64,000 bases of DNA, from the NCBI GenBank assembly GCA_018292915.2, contig JACVVK020000061.1:872501-936500 (forward strand), written 5' to 3'. The notes beneath the pieces were generated by a model, which was given only the letters and a program-made list of their open reading frames with translations, was not told where the DNA came from and did not search any database. Position 1 is the stretch's first letter, and every line of letters starts with the position of its first letter. Of the stretch, positions 27,101 through 36,702 are shown one piece after another. Both the position numbers and the translations under genes were made by a program. Origin of the DNA: Batillaria attramentaria (lineage: Eukaryota; Mollusca; Gastropoda; Batillariidae).

Positions 27101-29945
27101 CGTTTCTCTTCCTCCTGGTCATCGACTGGATCATGAAGACCACTACAGCAGGCAGGAAAAACGGGATACAGTGGACACTCTGGACGCAGCTGGATGACCT
27201 CGACTTCGCGGACGACCTGGCGCTCCTGTCTCACAGCCACAGCCAGATGCAGGACAAGACTACGTGCCTGGAAGCCACATCAGCCGGAACAGGGCTCAAG
27301 ATCAACAGGAAGAAAACCGAGCTGATGAAGATCAACACCACTGCCAACACACCAGTCACAGTCGGTGGAGAGCCCATCAGGGAGGTGGAGTCTTTTGTCT
27401 ACCTGGGGAGTGTGGTTGATGGACAGGGAGGCACAGACCGAGACGTCACAGCCAGAATCGGCAAGGCAAGGGCAGCAATGGTCATGCTGAAGAACGTCTG
27501 GGCATCCAAAGTTGTCAGCATAAGAACCAAACTTCGCATCTTCAACTCCAACGTGAAGTCAGTTCTGCTCTACGGATGCGAAACATGGAGGACAACGAAG
27601 ACGATGCAGCAGAAGATCCAGACATTTCTCAACACCTGTCTGAGGCGCATCTTCAACATCCGATGGCCAGAGAAGATCCGGAATGAAGAGCTGTGGGAGC
27701 GAGCGGGGCAGGAACCAGTGGCCAAGCAGATCCTGCGGAGGAAGTGGGGCTGGATTGGACACACCCTCAGGAAGCCAGCATCCAGCACCACACGCCAAGC
27801 CCTGACATGGAACCCGCAGGGGAAAAGGAAGAGAGGCCGGCCTCGCAACAGCTGGAGGCGGGACACTGAGGCAGAGCTATGTAAGCAGGGTACCAACTGG
27901 ACTGGAGTGGCAAGACTAGCCCAGAACAGAGTGCGATGGCGAAGGGTTGTCGATGGCCTATGCTCCACGTGGAGCCAAGGGCCTAAGTAAGTAAGTACTG
28001 TTTGCAAAACCAGTATACCGGAAAAATTTGGAGCTGCCGGTCCCAGGGACCGGTTGTAATTTGCTGGGACCGGTAAACACTGTGGCCTCTGATAGGGGCA
28101 GGGGCGGGGGTGGGGGCGGGGGTGGGGGTCCCAGTTTCAGCGAACGTTAATCACTGTCACAATAGTTTGTTCCCCACTGGCCAGGGCTTCTTTGTTCTTG
28201 CGATGGACTCGCTGCTATCTTTACCTCTCATACCAATACAGTGTTGCAACACTGTGATTGTGTTTAGGTCGATTTGCAGTGTAATTCTTATCACCGGTTT
28301 TAATTCTCGTGGGACCGGTTCTGACACAGGTTGTTGAGTGACAGTGTGGGGTAGTCGCTGATGAGACCGGTTTTCAAAATTCCCCTAGCGCGATCACTGT
28401 ATCAGTAGAGACCCATGTTTGAATTAGCACTACCAGTACCAAGCACTGGCATAGCAGTATTAATAGACTCCTTTTTTTTTTTTTCCTTTGTTAAATGTAC
28501 TCAAGCATCCTGTGGACCTAATGAATTATCCACATTCCCTTCCCCAAGTACACCTACTGGGTATTACAATTAGGGGTGTTCGGTTTTACCGGTTTTCCAG
28601 TTAAAATCGGTTCGACTTTCTCACGGTTCGGTAAACCGGTTTGGCCTTAAAAAACCGGAAAACCGCGGTTTTTCTAAGGGACATCACTCGTCGCGTAAAG
28701 CACTGGCAAAATGGCAGAAACAGAGAAATTCGTAGCGAACACACGTGGGAAGGCTGACATTTGGAGATTCTTTCTCCTGCGAGAGACAGAAGCAGGAAAG
28801 GTTGACCATAGTACCGGTTACTGTAAAGAGTATAAGGCAAGTGTTAAACTTGGCGGTGGCACTTCAAATCTGAATGCACACATTCGCCGACACATCATTG
28901 AAACAGATGACAATCGGTGAAGCACTAAAAAAAGAAGCAGGTAGGCCCATATCCAGCTAACTCCAAGAAAGCATCCGAAATCAACGAAAAGGTGACAAAA
29001 TTCATCATTGTAACTTTTAGCCGGTTAACCGGTTTTAAACCTCGGTTTTCTATTGGAAAAACCGGTTAAAAACTGGTTTGAGAAATCGTACCGGTTCCAC
29101 CCTCTAATTACAATCCACATACAGCAAGACAGTGAACTGCAAACACTGGAACTGCTTCCAGCACTAACAGCGTGACGGACTGAATACACATTAACTAACT
29201 CCTTCCCTAGCACAGGTGTAGATTCCTGCCCACCTTTTACTAACAAAATACAATTACGAAAACAGCCAACTCAGCAGTGGAGAATATAGAATGGGGGCAG
29301 CCCATTTTATCCTGTGTTCTTGAGCATAGTTTTCCATGGTAATGTGTATGCTCAGACTATACACCAGAGAAGAGACAGTGCTTTGTAAGAAGAGAGTTAA
29401 CAAAATCAATGACCACAACCACACCTACATATATCACAGTTACAATGCCATGGTAATGTGTATGCTCAGACTATACACCAGAGAAGAGACAGTGCTTTGT
29501 AAGAAGAGAGTTAACAAAATCAATGACCACAACCACACCTACATCACAGTTACAATGCCATGGTAATGTGTATGCTCAGACTATACACCAGAGAAGAGAC
29601 AGTGTTTCGTAAGAAGAGAGTTAACAAAATCAATGACCACAACCACACCTACATATATATCACAATTACAATGCCACTGCCATACTTATGCTACACACCT
29701 GTTGCTGTTTGTTGTAACGGTCCACCCTGCGTCCAGCCAGAGCCATCAGCTGTATCAGTTTCTTCACCATCGCTTCATTCTCGTGAACCACAGCGATGTG
29801 CAGTGGCCTGGAAACAAATGGACATTAATTACCCGGAGTTATTTCCTGAAGCAGGCCTAGTGGTACAGTGTTAAATTTCCTGAAGCGTGTCCGACGGAAA
29901 ATGTGTTGAGGAGTGCATGCAGAACCTAGTGATGAGTCATTTCCC

Positions 29946-29988
<43 letters not shown>

Positions 29989-30869
29989 TTAGACACTCTG
30001 TGTGTGTGTATGTGTGTATGCATCATTACATGTGTGTGTGTGGTACTAACTAACTAAGGCTCCGTTGGTATAGTTCGCCGGTTAGGGGATGCAAATGTAT
30101 ACCAGTCATGTGCAGGAGGGGCAAATAAACTCCAGTCGTCCACTAACAGGGGTGACTGTATCCATGCAACGTGGGAGGGGTTACAAATTTCTCCGGGGTC
30201 TTGCGAGGTGAAGTCAAGGTGACTTCGTTCTACGACTTTACTTTATAATGTGAAATATCAACGGCCCCTAACGGGCGAAATATACCAACTGAGCGGTTCT
30301 AAGTGGTAGGCGCATTTCAAATCTTGTATGAGCCATAACTCATGCTGACAAACATAGTTCTACTGGCCTTGAGAAATTGTTACTACATGTATGTTTAACT
30401 TTGAGGAATAAAGGGTACGTATAGTTTTGGCAGCATGGAACAGGAATGTCACACGCATCATGACGATGTCACTGGCGTACTATGTCACCAAAACTCTACG
30501 CGTTTCAGTGACCACTGCAGCAAACATTAGGGCAACACAGCAAAATGTGCATAGTCTGAACATACAGATCTCCATCTTCATCAGGAGTGATGGCTGTGTT
30601 GATTTCAGACAGAAGCTGCATGCTGACAGCTGGCGGCAACACTTGGGTCAACAGGTGCACTGGCGTTGGTCCAGGGGTTAAAACTGCAGAAGAAATGTTT
30701 TCAAAAATAAAAGCACATATATCCCTCATTTCATAATTACTGTGATGTATTTTAATAAGCTGCTGTTTCCGCTTCTGTGATGCTTGTGATACTTGTCTGT
30801 GATTTTTTTTTTTTTTTTTTTTTTAGTTGCCTCATGCTTATAATTCTCCGGTTAGTCACCAAGTGCAGG

Positions 30870-30926
<57 letters not shown>

Positions 30927-33139
30927 ACTGAGAGAGAGAAGAGAGAGAGAGAGTGTACAATTATATGAATTTATTTATCTTAACGTCTTTATGTGTCTTA
31001 TGCTCGCCCGCATGAATTGCCCTTCGGGGATAAATAAAGTATTTTTGACTTTGACTTTGACATGTTTTCAGTCTCAACAAGCAACAAATGTGGACTATTT
31101 GATATCAAATGATTATAAAGAACACTGCAACTCAATTAACAAGTCACATACCAAACAGAGGGATTCCCCGTCCTTTCTTCTCCTCCGCTCACATCTTTCT
31201 TTTCATTAGCATAGATCTATAGTGTAAGATGTTATTCTAACTTCAGCCTACTTTCTTTGATTTTTTTTTTTTTTTAAGTGCTTATGCAAAGAGAATGTGA
31301 ACTTCCAGCCTTCTATACTTAGGCTTGCGTAGGCAGTGGAATAGTTCTGGTTAGCTTGGTACGCAAAAGTTTAATAAAAGACTTCCAGTTCTGACACAAA
31401 CTGTTCCATGACACTTAATTATAATAATAATAATGAGTATTGTATAGGCGCTTTACCCAAGTCAATGAATCGCCTCAAAGCGCCGCTAACTGAACCCAAC
31501 ACACACGCCCACGTGAATCACACGCATTTTCTCACACACTGGACATAAACACATAACGATCACGTGGTGCAAAGGGTCAGCTCAGGTATTTAAATTTCAG
31601 AATTTAAAATTGCATTTTTTTTTTTTTTTCAACTTTGGTGGGCTGAACATTTCCAAAGCAGAGGGGGAGGAAGCCGGAGTACCCAGAGAGAACCCCCGAC
31701 GATCGGCCCGTATGAACGGTGCCACATACGCGGAGAAGGAAAAATTCTTTGCCCCGATTGGGACTCGAACCCCTGACCTCTCGCATTGGTGACAAGTTTC
31801 TTAACCACGAGACCACCGACCGCCCTCCTAACTTATGGTTTGTATGAATATATGAAAGTATAGAAACAAGCTTTATACCCTCAGCTGCCCTCTCCTGCTG
31901 AACTGGTGCAGGTGTAGGTATCGGTGCACTGGTACTTGGGACTGTAACCAAGGGTGACGAAGGCACAGAACTAACAGCGTTGGCCTTCGGAGAAGACACG
32001 GCAGAGGAGTCAAAAATCTTTCTCTTCTTCAGCGGGAGAGATTTTTCATCACTGTCTCGCCCATGAGGGCTGAGCTGCGAATCGAGACCAGCAGCATCCT
32101 CTCTTGTGAGGGATGCTACATCTGGGACACCTGTACCACTGAGCTGTAACGCTGCTATGGCGCTAGGGAGGCTGGGAAGGTTTGGAACGCTGGGAAGGCC
32201 GGTGCTAGGCAGACCAGTGCTACCAAGGGATAGGCTTGGTAAGCTTGGTAGACTCTTCAAGAACGGCTGACTAGGCAGGCTGTCGGTTGGGGTGGTTGGT
32301 ATCCGCCCTGCAGCTGCTGCAGCACCGGTTGAGGTAGACAGTGACAGAGGTATGGAAACTCCTGGTGGTAATCCGGCATGTACATACGGAATCGATGCTG
32401 CTGCAGATGATGCTGCTGAAGGTGATACCGTGACTTTTCCGTTCCTAGCTCCACCTGGAATGCTTGTAATAGACGCTGCATGCTGAAACTGAGGAGTACA
32501 GATGCTTGTGCCTGGAGTGTCCTGTACCAGTCTTGCGTCATTGTGCACTGCGACACCTGTGCGTGACGTAATCGTGGCACTGGCACCGCCTTGGTTTGTG
32601 ACTTGTGTGGCTTGCTTACCTCGTCTCCCACCAGTGTTCCTGCGTTTTGGCTGCGGAGGAGCATCCGTCGGAGGCTGCTGAAGCTGTTGTTGCAAGAGCA
32701 GAAAGTTCCCGCCCTGCGCCATGGCAGCAGACGTGGTGGGCGGAAGAGCTGGCATGTTCCGCGTTGCGGACTGTTGCGTATCTCTTGCTCTACCTCGCCC
32801 TCTCGTTGACCTACTTTTGGTTTCGCGTCCTGTGTCTCGGTTATCACCCTTCTCTCTGCCCCGGCCTCTGCCGCGACCTCTTGTAGATTTCGTGTTCTTG
32901 GCTACGGGAGGTTGTGTATCGACTGCCATACCTTGTACAGGAGGTTCAGAGGCCCTGAAATCTGCTGGCAATCCGAGTGAGGATAGCGCCTCAGCTGCCG
33001 CCATCCGGTCCTCTAGTTCCTTCTGGTCCATGCTGCGCTGTATCGCTGTGGTTTTGGCCTCTTGGGTCAAACTTGTTCTCCAGAAATTTTGGCCAAATCG
33101 GTGATCATTACCCACAAATTCCAGCGTTGTCGCTGTCAT
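18153..33139 (-). CDS. Bcl-3-like IkappaB-family ankyrin-repeat protein, 7 exons, 1405 aa
   Basis: Exons on the minus strand: 33139-31879, 30683-30566, 29807-29699, 23690-23489, 22433-22345, 21636-21373 and 20327-18153. All have GT-AG borders and compatible phases (4218 coding bases). Residues 1-420 are low-complexity, with Arg-Gly runs near residues 80-110. About residues 455-681 form roughly six ankyrin repeats, opening with DEDGDLPLHIAVVHEN and followed by TPLHLAIK, TSIHMAVQ, APLHTAVI and TVLFHAAE. The DEDGD-PLHIAVV entry and the long loop ending in RYNKQQQ are typical of Bcl-3, a nuclear IkappaB that modulates NF-kappaB p50/p52 dimers. Residues 682-1405, in one exon, are a Ser/Pro/Thr-rich tail with a basic stretch KAKAKRTRKPK and a PKDLS motif (19236-19250, near residue 1041) that fits the CtBP-binding consensus. 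The start is uncertain: an ATG 36 codons further in (MDQKELEDRM) has a better Kozak context. The protein is much longer than vertebrate Bcl-3, mostly through the disordered ends. Confidence 0.88.
20389..20790 (-). mobile_element. tRNA-derived SINE (type C), ~400 bp
   Basis: The head at the right reads, on the minus strand, ggtggtctagtggtttagag and gtgttcgagtccc. The body includes aaagcagagggggaggaagc on the plus strand, and the left tail is (AAT)n with gtattgtataggcgc. It lies in intron 6 of the Bcl-3-like gene. Confidence 0.85.
21714..21964. mobile_element. MITE, about 250 bp, with ~33-bp terminal inverted repeats
   Basis: The left end reads GTGACCCGTTCTCACAAAAG and continues GGACCATAAGTCG. 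The reverse complement of the right end is nearly the same. There is no coding content. It lies in intron 5 of the Bcl-3-like gene. The target-site duplication is unclear, so the superfamily is not assigned. Confidence 0.6.
23603..23978 (-). repeat. 188-bp tandem duplication copying the 5' half of ankyrin exon 4
   Basis: The segment 23603-23790 is repeated nearly perfectly at 23791-23978. The unit holds the splice acceptor and first 88 coding bases of exon 4 of the Bcl-3-like gene plus upstream intron. The distal copy has an intact acceptor at about 23878 but no donor. If used, it would read 29 ankyrin residues and then leave the gene's sequence into an unrelated tail (RQCTCATKMSAP). A third partial start runs into a C-homopolymer at about 23980. 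Confidence 0.85.
24005..24368 (-). mobile_element. tRNA-derived SINE (type D)
   Basis: On the minus strand the head reads tgtagtgtagtggttggcac and acctgggttcaaatcccagc. The body matches the copy at 60141-60646. It lies in intron 3 of the Bcl-3-like gene. Confidence 0.8.
24704..27995 (+). mobile_element. Full-length RTE-like non-LTR retrotransposon, copy 1
   Basis: The element is about 3.29 kb, flanked by a perfect 13-bp target-site duplication (tactgtttgcaaa at 24691-24703 and 27996-28008). It has a ~280-base 5' leader, one long ORF and a short (TAAG)n 3' tail that overlaps the stop codon. It sits in intron 3 of the Bcl-3-like gene, antisense to it, inside an older DNA transposon. Copy 2 at 50891-54181 is nearly identical. 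The element has no poly-A tail or LTRs, as expected of the RTE group. Confidence 0.93.
24982..27990 (+). CDS. LINE polyprotein: APE endonuclease plus reverse transcriptase, 1002 aa, intact
   Basis: The N-terminal third is an apurinic-like endonuclease: ATWNIRTM near the start, SETRW, GDFNAKIG, and SSDHHLL at its end. A linker of about 200 mostly charged residues follows. Reverse transcriptase motifs then come in order: LPKKGDLRDCSNYRGIML, FIDYEKAFDSVDREALW, VRQGCLLSPFLF, FADDLALLS (catalytic Asp pair) and FVYLGSVVDG. The C-terminus has a WIGHTLRK segment and a basic GKRKRGRPR stretch typical of this LINE group. No frameshift or internal stop is present, and the length fits single-ORF RTE elements. 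It copies its own RNA at a nicked target site. It differs from copy 2 by only a few residues (for example Pro/Thr, Lys/Arg, Gly/Lys, Leu/Val), which suggests recent movement. The start is the first ATG of the open frame; a later start is possible. Confidence 0.95.
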   Translation: MTHCSESRKEAARPTPLLTPRTTTRVATWNIRTMYEVGRTIQVAREMKNYKIGVLGLSETRWLQTGQLRFSSGEQLLYSGHTEDGAPHTEGVALMLAPEAQRALIGWEPVNSRIITAKFITKKKDIKLNIIQCYAPTNDAEEEKKDDFYQQLQTVIDRGGAKDMTILMGDFNAKIGSDNTGYEDTMGTHGLGQMNENGERFADFCALNQLVIGGSIFPHKRIHKATWRSPDHVTENQIDHICISRKFRRSWRDVRVMRGADVSSDHHLLATTLRLRLKRHTNANSTRTRYNVGLLRNTDTQAAFRISLSNRFQPLQDLIEDSEMDIETQWEHSKKLWHDTCEEVLGKRKTQHKEWISADTIQKLEVRKEKKTALNTSRTRRAKAKAQEEYTAADREVKRSTRKDKRDYIDNLASQAEEAARQGNLKDLYQVTKKLAGKFQQTDKPVKDKNGHPLTTTEEQLKRWAEHFRELLNRPIPETPPDIPPAETELPINCDKPSKAEIRKAIMTLKNGKAAGPDEIPAEAIKADTETAVNMLHSLFSKIWEKEEVPAQWKEGIVIKLPKKGDLRDCSNYRGIMLLSVPGKVLNRILLERMRGAVDPMLRDQQAGFRRNRSCADQIASLRIIVEQSLEWNSPLYINFIDYEKAFDSVDREALWKLLRHYGVPGKIISLIQCTYQDMSCRIAHAGQLSESFEVKTGVRQGCLLSPFLFLLVIDWIMKTTTAGRKNGIQWTLWTQLDDLDFADDLALLSHSHSQMQDKTTCLEATSAGTGLKINRKKTELMKINTTANTPVTVGGEPIREVESFVYLGSVVDGQGGTDRDVTARIGKARAAMVMLKNVWASKVVSIRTKLRIFNSNVKSVLLYGCETWRTTKTMQQKIQTFLNTCLRRIFNIRWPEKIRNEELWERAGQEPVAKQILRRKWGWIGHTLRKPASSTTRQALTWNPQGKRKRGRPRNSWRRDTEAELCKQGTNWTGVARLAQNRVRWRRVVDGLCSTWSQGPK
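28571..29106 (+). mobile_element. hAT-type element of 536 bp carrying a BED zinc-finger remnant
   Basis: A perfect 8-bp target-site duplication (attacaat, 28563-28570 and 29107-29114) flanks termini TAGGGGTGTTCGG and, on the other strand, TAGAGGGTGGAACC. The 8-bp duplication and terminal form fit the hAT superfamily. The interior is rich in ACCGGTT repeats and contains an open frame at 28711-28920. Confidence 0.82.
28711..28920 (+). pseudogene. hAT transposase N-terminal fragment, BED-type zinc finger, 69 aa
   Basis: The frame reads as the start of a ZBED/hAT transposase: KADIWRFFLL, then a single Cys (GYCKEY) and GGGTSNLNAHIRRHI. In BED fingers a Cys pair precedes the His pair; here the second Cys position is Tyr, so zinc binding is probably lost. 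The catalytic RNase H-like domain is absent, since the element ends about 190 bases later. It is most likely an internal-deletion derivative moved in trans. Domestication is possible but nothing supports it. Confidence 0.7.
29334..29673 (+). repeat. Tandem repeat, 3 copies of ~110-114 bp
   Basis: Units begin with ccatggtaatg at about 29334, 29448 and 29558 and are nearly identical, differing by a few bases and a short TA indel. They lie in intron 3 of the Bcl-3-like gene, just before exon 3 on the + coordinate. Confidence 0.9.
30052..30308. mobile_element. MITE, ~255 bp, with long imperfect terminal inverted repeats
   Basis: The left arm contains TTGGTATAGTTCGCCGGTTA plus GGGG. The right arm contains CCCCTAACGGGCGAAATATA plus CCAA, its near reverse complement. 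There is no coding capacity. It lies in intron 2 of the Bcl-3-like gene. Confidence 0.6.
30873..30924 (+). repeat. (GT)n microsatellite
   Basis: About 26 GT units followed by GA-rich sequence, in the intron between exons 1 and 2 of the Bcl-3-like gene. Similar runs occur at 12130-12158, 13595-13628 and 29949-29980. Confidence 0.95.
31420..31827 (-). mobile_element. tRNA-derived SINE (type C)
   Basis: Same structure as the copy at 20389. It lies in intron 1 of the Bcl-3-like gene close to the exon 1 donor, and adds an open frame that artificially extends exon 1. Confidence 0.85.
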
Positions 33140-36100
33140 TGTTTACATCTGCAGGTTTCAAGGTCAGCGATTCCATCACACATCGTAGCTTCCGCGTCTA
33201 ACATCATAGTTTTCAACGGAAAAACCAGAATCTGCGAATGTCAGGAAAGCACCGACTTGCCAGGGAAAGTCCCGCTTGTCACGTGGCTTCAACGCACCAA
33301 TCGGAGGCGTCAAATGTGAAGCTCAGTCGGGGTTTTCCAGCAGTAGCGTACTGCGTGTTTCTATATTTAGAAACTTTTCTCGTGTCGAAATCCCAAGCCG
33401 CCGTGTACATGAACATGGCGGCCACACAGCTTGCTCGCAAGCTAACCACATCAAAGCACAGTCTGCTTATGGCCAGACAATCATGTTTCCTCGCTTCGAG
33501 TTAGCCAAAAATGGCATTGCAGGCCTTTCCCACACACGTAACGGCGTTATGGAAATAACGTAATCACAATCCGATGCGAAATTTAGACGTTGAAAAGGAG
33601 TGGCGTGTTCATATTTCAGGCATGGTGTTTTAACACGGGGCTTGTTTTCCCAAAGTTTTCATGTTTCTTGATAGTTGAAAGCGTCCAAATATGCAACGTT
33701 TGCTAATAGTTGTAGTCACTCCATTTATTTACAATGCGTGTACTGACTGAGGCATCTTACTTGGCAGCAGTAGTAGACTAATGACGATCTCAGTGCAGCA
33801 CGCAAGAACATTTTGTTGGAACTGCGAACATGTATGCGCCCTACCTGTTACCTAAACCGGGCGCTAAAAATAGCTTCCTGGTTTGCGTCGCTTTGCACTG
33901 GACTGGACTTGTGCTTATCAGCATTGTAGGCTACCGCAGGTCACGCATACGGGAATGCGGGGAACAGGCTGTGCTTGTGGTGACGGCTTCATCAGGCTGT
34001 ACACGTACGCAAAAGAGGTGACACGACTGACCTCACACAGGCGGTGTGGTGCGCCTGAAACGTGTTACGGCGAATCAGGACTGATGTGTCAGCCGACAGT
34101 TTTAGAAAGGCTTGTGTACAGGCTGAGAGCTTTTCTTTTTAGAGCTATCGGGGCTTGACTGCGTCAGTGTAACACGTCTCCGGTGGTCTGGGGTGTTTGA
34201 GTCAGAGGTGAAAATGACGATCGATTTATGTACGTCGAGTCATTTCTGACATCATGTGTGTAAAAATACGTGGTCGTGGTTTGCCGCAGTTGGCTGTATT
34301 GTGAATTCACGCAGTGCGGTCACGGTGGCAAGGGCTTCAGGTGATGATCAGTCTGTCAGTGTGTAGAGAGAGCGTTTTGTTGTGCCACCGGCCACTGATT
34401 GGCAACTGTTCTGTCACAGTCCAGACGAAGGCAAGCTGAATAATAACTAGTATCGACCATCTGGCATTATGTGGCCCCTATTCACACCTCAAAATAGGCA
34501 AGCTTTCAGCCACAGTGGAGCAACTGTACTGCATAACAGAGATATATACATAACAGTTATGTATGCCCCTCTGCATAAGAAGGGTCAGCTGAGTCCTGAA
34601 CTGACCTCCACGGAATCAGTGACTTACGTATGTCTCTGACGGAATAAATTGGTTTGCATCAGTAATATACATCGACTGACGGATGCCGCCATGGCGGCAT
34701 TGGAGACATGGACTAGACGGGTTCACACTGATTTCCGAGTCTCAGAGTCTATCACTGCCGATCTCAATCAATGTCCCTGAGAAAATCTTGGGTAAGGGGC
34801 CGGTGGGAGCATCCCCAGTCCCCCCCCCCTCTTCCCCCCGCACACACACACACACACCACATAGGAAACAGTGGTGGGTGGGACTCAGTGATTTCCCAGG
34901 AAAGTGCTAACTGAAAGTAGTGTAAGTGCTACTACTGCTACACTGATACGAGTAACGTTGGCCCCTGTTACCCAGAATTGGAGGGGTGTGTCACAGTGGG
35001 GTGGGGTGGGGTGGGGGGGGGGGAGGGAGGGATAAGGAAGCAGCACTTGAATGGGTATAAGTACTAGGGGTAGACGAGGGCCCGGCCATCGTCGAGGACA
35101 GCACACTCACACACACACACACCGGCACACACAGTGACACACCTAACTCTTGAGATGACAGTAATCAAAGATAACCACAATCAGTCCTACAGTAGTGTTT
35201 CAGTGAAAATAATATCCCTCAGCATCGTCGGAAAAAGCCATAATAATTTTTATGTTGTGGGTTCAGTCTATCTTTAAGTCGGCACAAGATTAGAGCTATG
35301 CCTAGTTTACACAAGGCAGCACGGGTGCATGTTTATAGTGTTTTGCAATCACAGGTGACCCCGGCAGTATGTTTTACTTCCTGCTCTTGAAAAGGTTTCA
35401 AAAATGTGTTGCTCAACAACTTTCTTGGCAGTGCTCCATGCTGAGTACACGGAAAAAACATGGTCTCATACCCAGAATTAATGTACAGTACATCCAAGTT
35501 TTTTATGTAATAAGAAGTCCCTTTTTTTTTTTTCTTTTTGCCAAAAAGGGGGTGATTCCTGACTGAGGAGAAATGCACTGGATAATCTTAATTGGTACAA
35601 CTGGATTAAGGGAAATTTGGACTGCCCCCACACCCCACCCCGGGAACTGAGACTGCGTGGCCACAATGCAACGCCATCCCCCCCCCCCTTTTTTTTTCTG
35701 CATGCGCGATGTGTACTTTCTCCCATTCTGCATCCCCTACACTCTGGATTGGGATTTTTCATGTGCACTTGGCTTGATATTGTGTGTGATTGTGTAACTG
35801 AAGGTGAGACAAGCACCATAAACAAGTCTGCATGTGAATTTGACTTGATTTAATTGGTAAGCAAAAATTCCGCTCACTTGGGATTCGAACCTGTGCCTCA
35901 GGATTTGTAGTGGCCTCAGAACCTGAATCTAGGCCAAATGCCCTGTAATCTTCAGCTGCCATATAAGTAGCGCCTAAACCAGATATCCCTTGCCTCCCCC
36001 TCCCCCCATCCGACCTGCTAGTGTTTTCCTTATTTTCTTCTTTACTTCTCTGGAAGGTGTGCATTAGGCGACAACAAAAGGGGAAAGAAAACACCACCAT

Positions 36101-36635
36101 CCATTTCAACAGCCTATTCACAATGTATGTAACAGAAGGAGGCACCCCCCATAGAGTTCCGTCCGGCATAATTTTTACCCTGTAATTGATCACCCATGGG
36201 CTATGCAAAGGTACAAAGCCAGTACACTGGTTATGAAAGCAGCCTTGAGTGCTTGTCTTTTCTTAGAATACCCTGCTAAGTGAAAGCAGTGTAATTCTTG
36301 TGAAGCAGCATGACCCTGGTTTCTTAGAATGTTTTGCCGGTAACAGATAGGATGTGTGTGTATGTCAACTGGATTTTCCTGAATTCGTCGACAGCTATTT
36401 ATACTGTATGTATGTAAGCCTGGTATGGCGTCCCCATGTAAATAATCTGGATAGCGTAGTTCCCAAACAGGATATACCAGAAATCAGTCATGCAGAAATG
36501 TCTCATGTAGCATATGACGATTTCAGCAAAATGGTTAAAGATTTATTAACCATTGCTTAGTTTAATCCTGAACTATGGTAAATTTAAAAACAACACCACA
36601 AAAAAAACCCTTAGCAACTCACACAGTGTGAAGGA

Positions 36636-36638
<3 letters not shown>

Positions 36639-36698
<60 letters not shown>
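36639..36698 (+). repeat. (CA)n microsatellite
   Basis: About 30 CA units. The wider stretch 33.2-38.8 kb, upstream of the Bcl-3-like gene, shows no convincing exon on either strand. It has a weak tRNA-like B box at 35880-35890. Confidence 0.95.

Positions 36699-36702
<4 letters not shown>

Larger units (their letters stand above)
24657..28399 (+). mobile_element. Non-autonomous DNA transposon (CAGTGATCG termini) interrupted by a LINE
   Basis: The outer parts 24657-24703 and 28009-28399 join into a ~440-bp element starting CAGTGATCGTG and ending CGCGATCACTG, that is, short terminal inverted repeats. It is rich in ACCGGT motifs. An uninterrupted copy lies inverted at 42153-42577. Flanking direct repeats are 5-6 bp (tatca here, cattac at the other copy). 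The termini look hAT-like but the duplication is shorter than the usual 8 bp. Confidence 0.65.

Noticed and set aside
24986..27990. Retroviral or LTR-element polymerase
   Set aside because: There are no LTRs, protease, integrase or RNase H. An APE endonuclease precedes the RT, and TAAG-tailed ends with 13-bp duplications fit a non-LTR element.
31604..31878. Extension of the Bcl-3-like exon 1 frame to 31604
   Set aside because: The added residues come from intron and a type C SINE. A GTATAA donor at 31878 joins in phase to exon 2, which carries on the conserved protein.
35759..36208. 149-codon minus-strand frame
   Set aside because: Part of it is a tRNA-like repeat (B box at about 35885). 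No splice-compatible neighbours or conserved motif were found.
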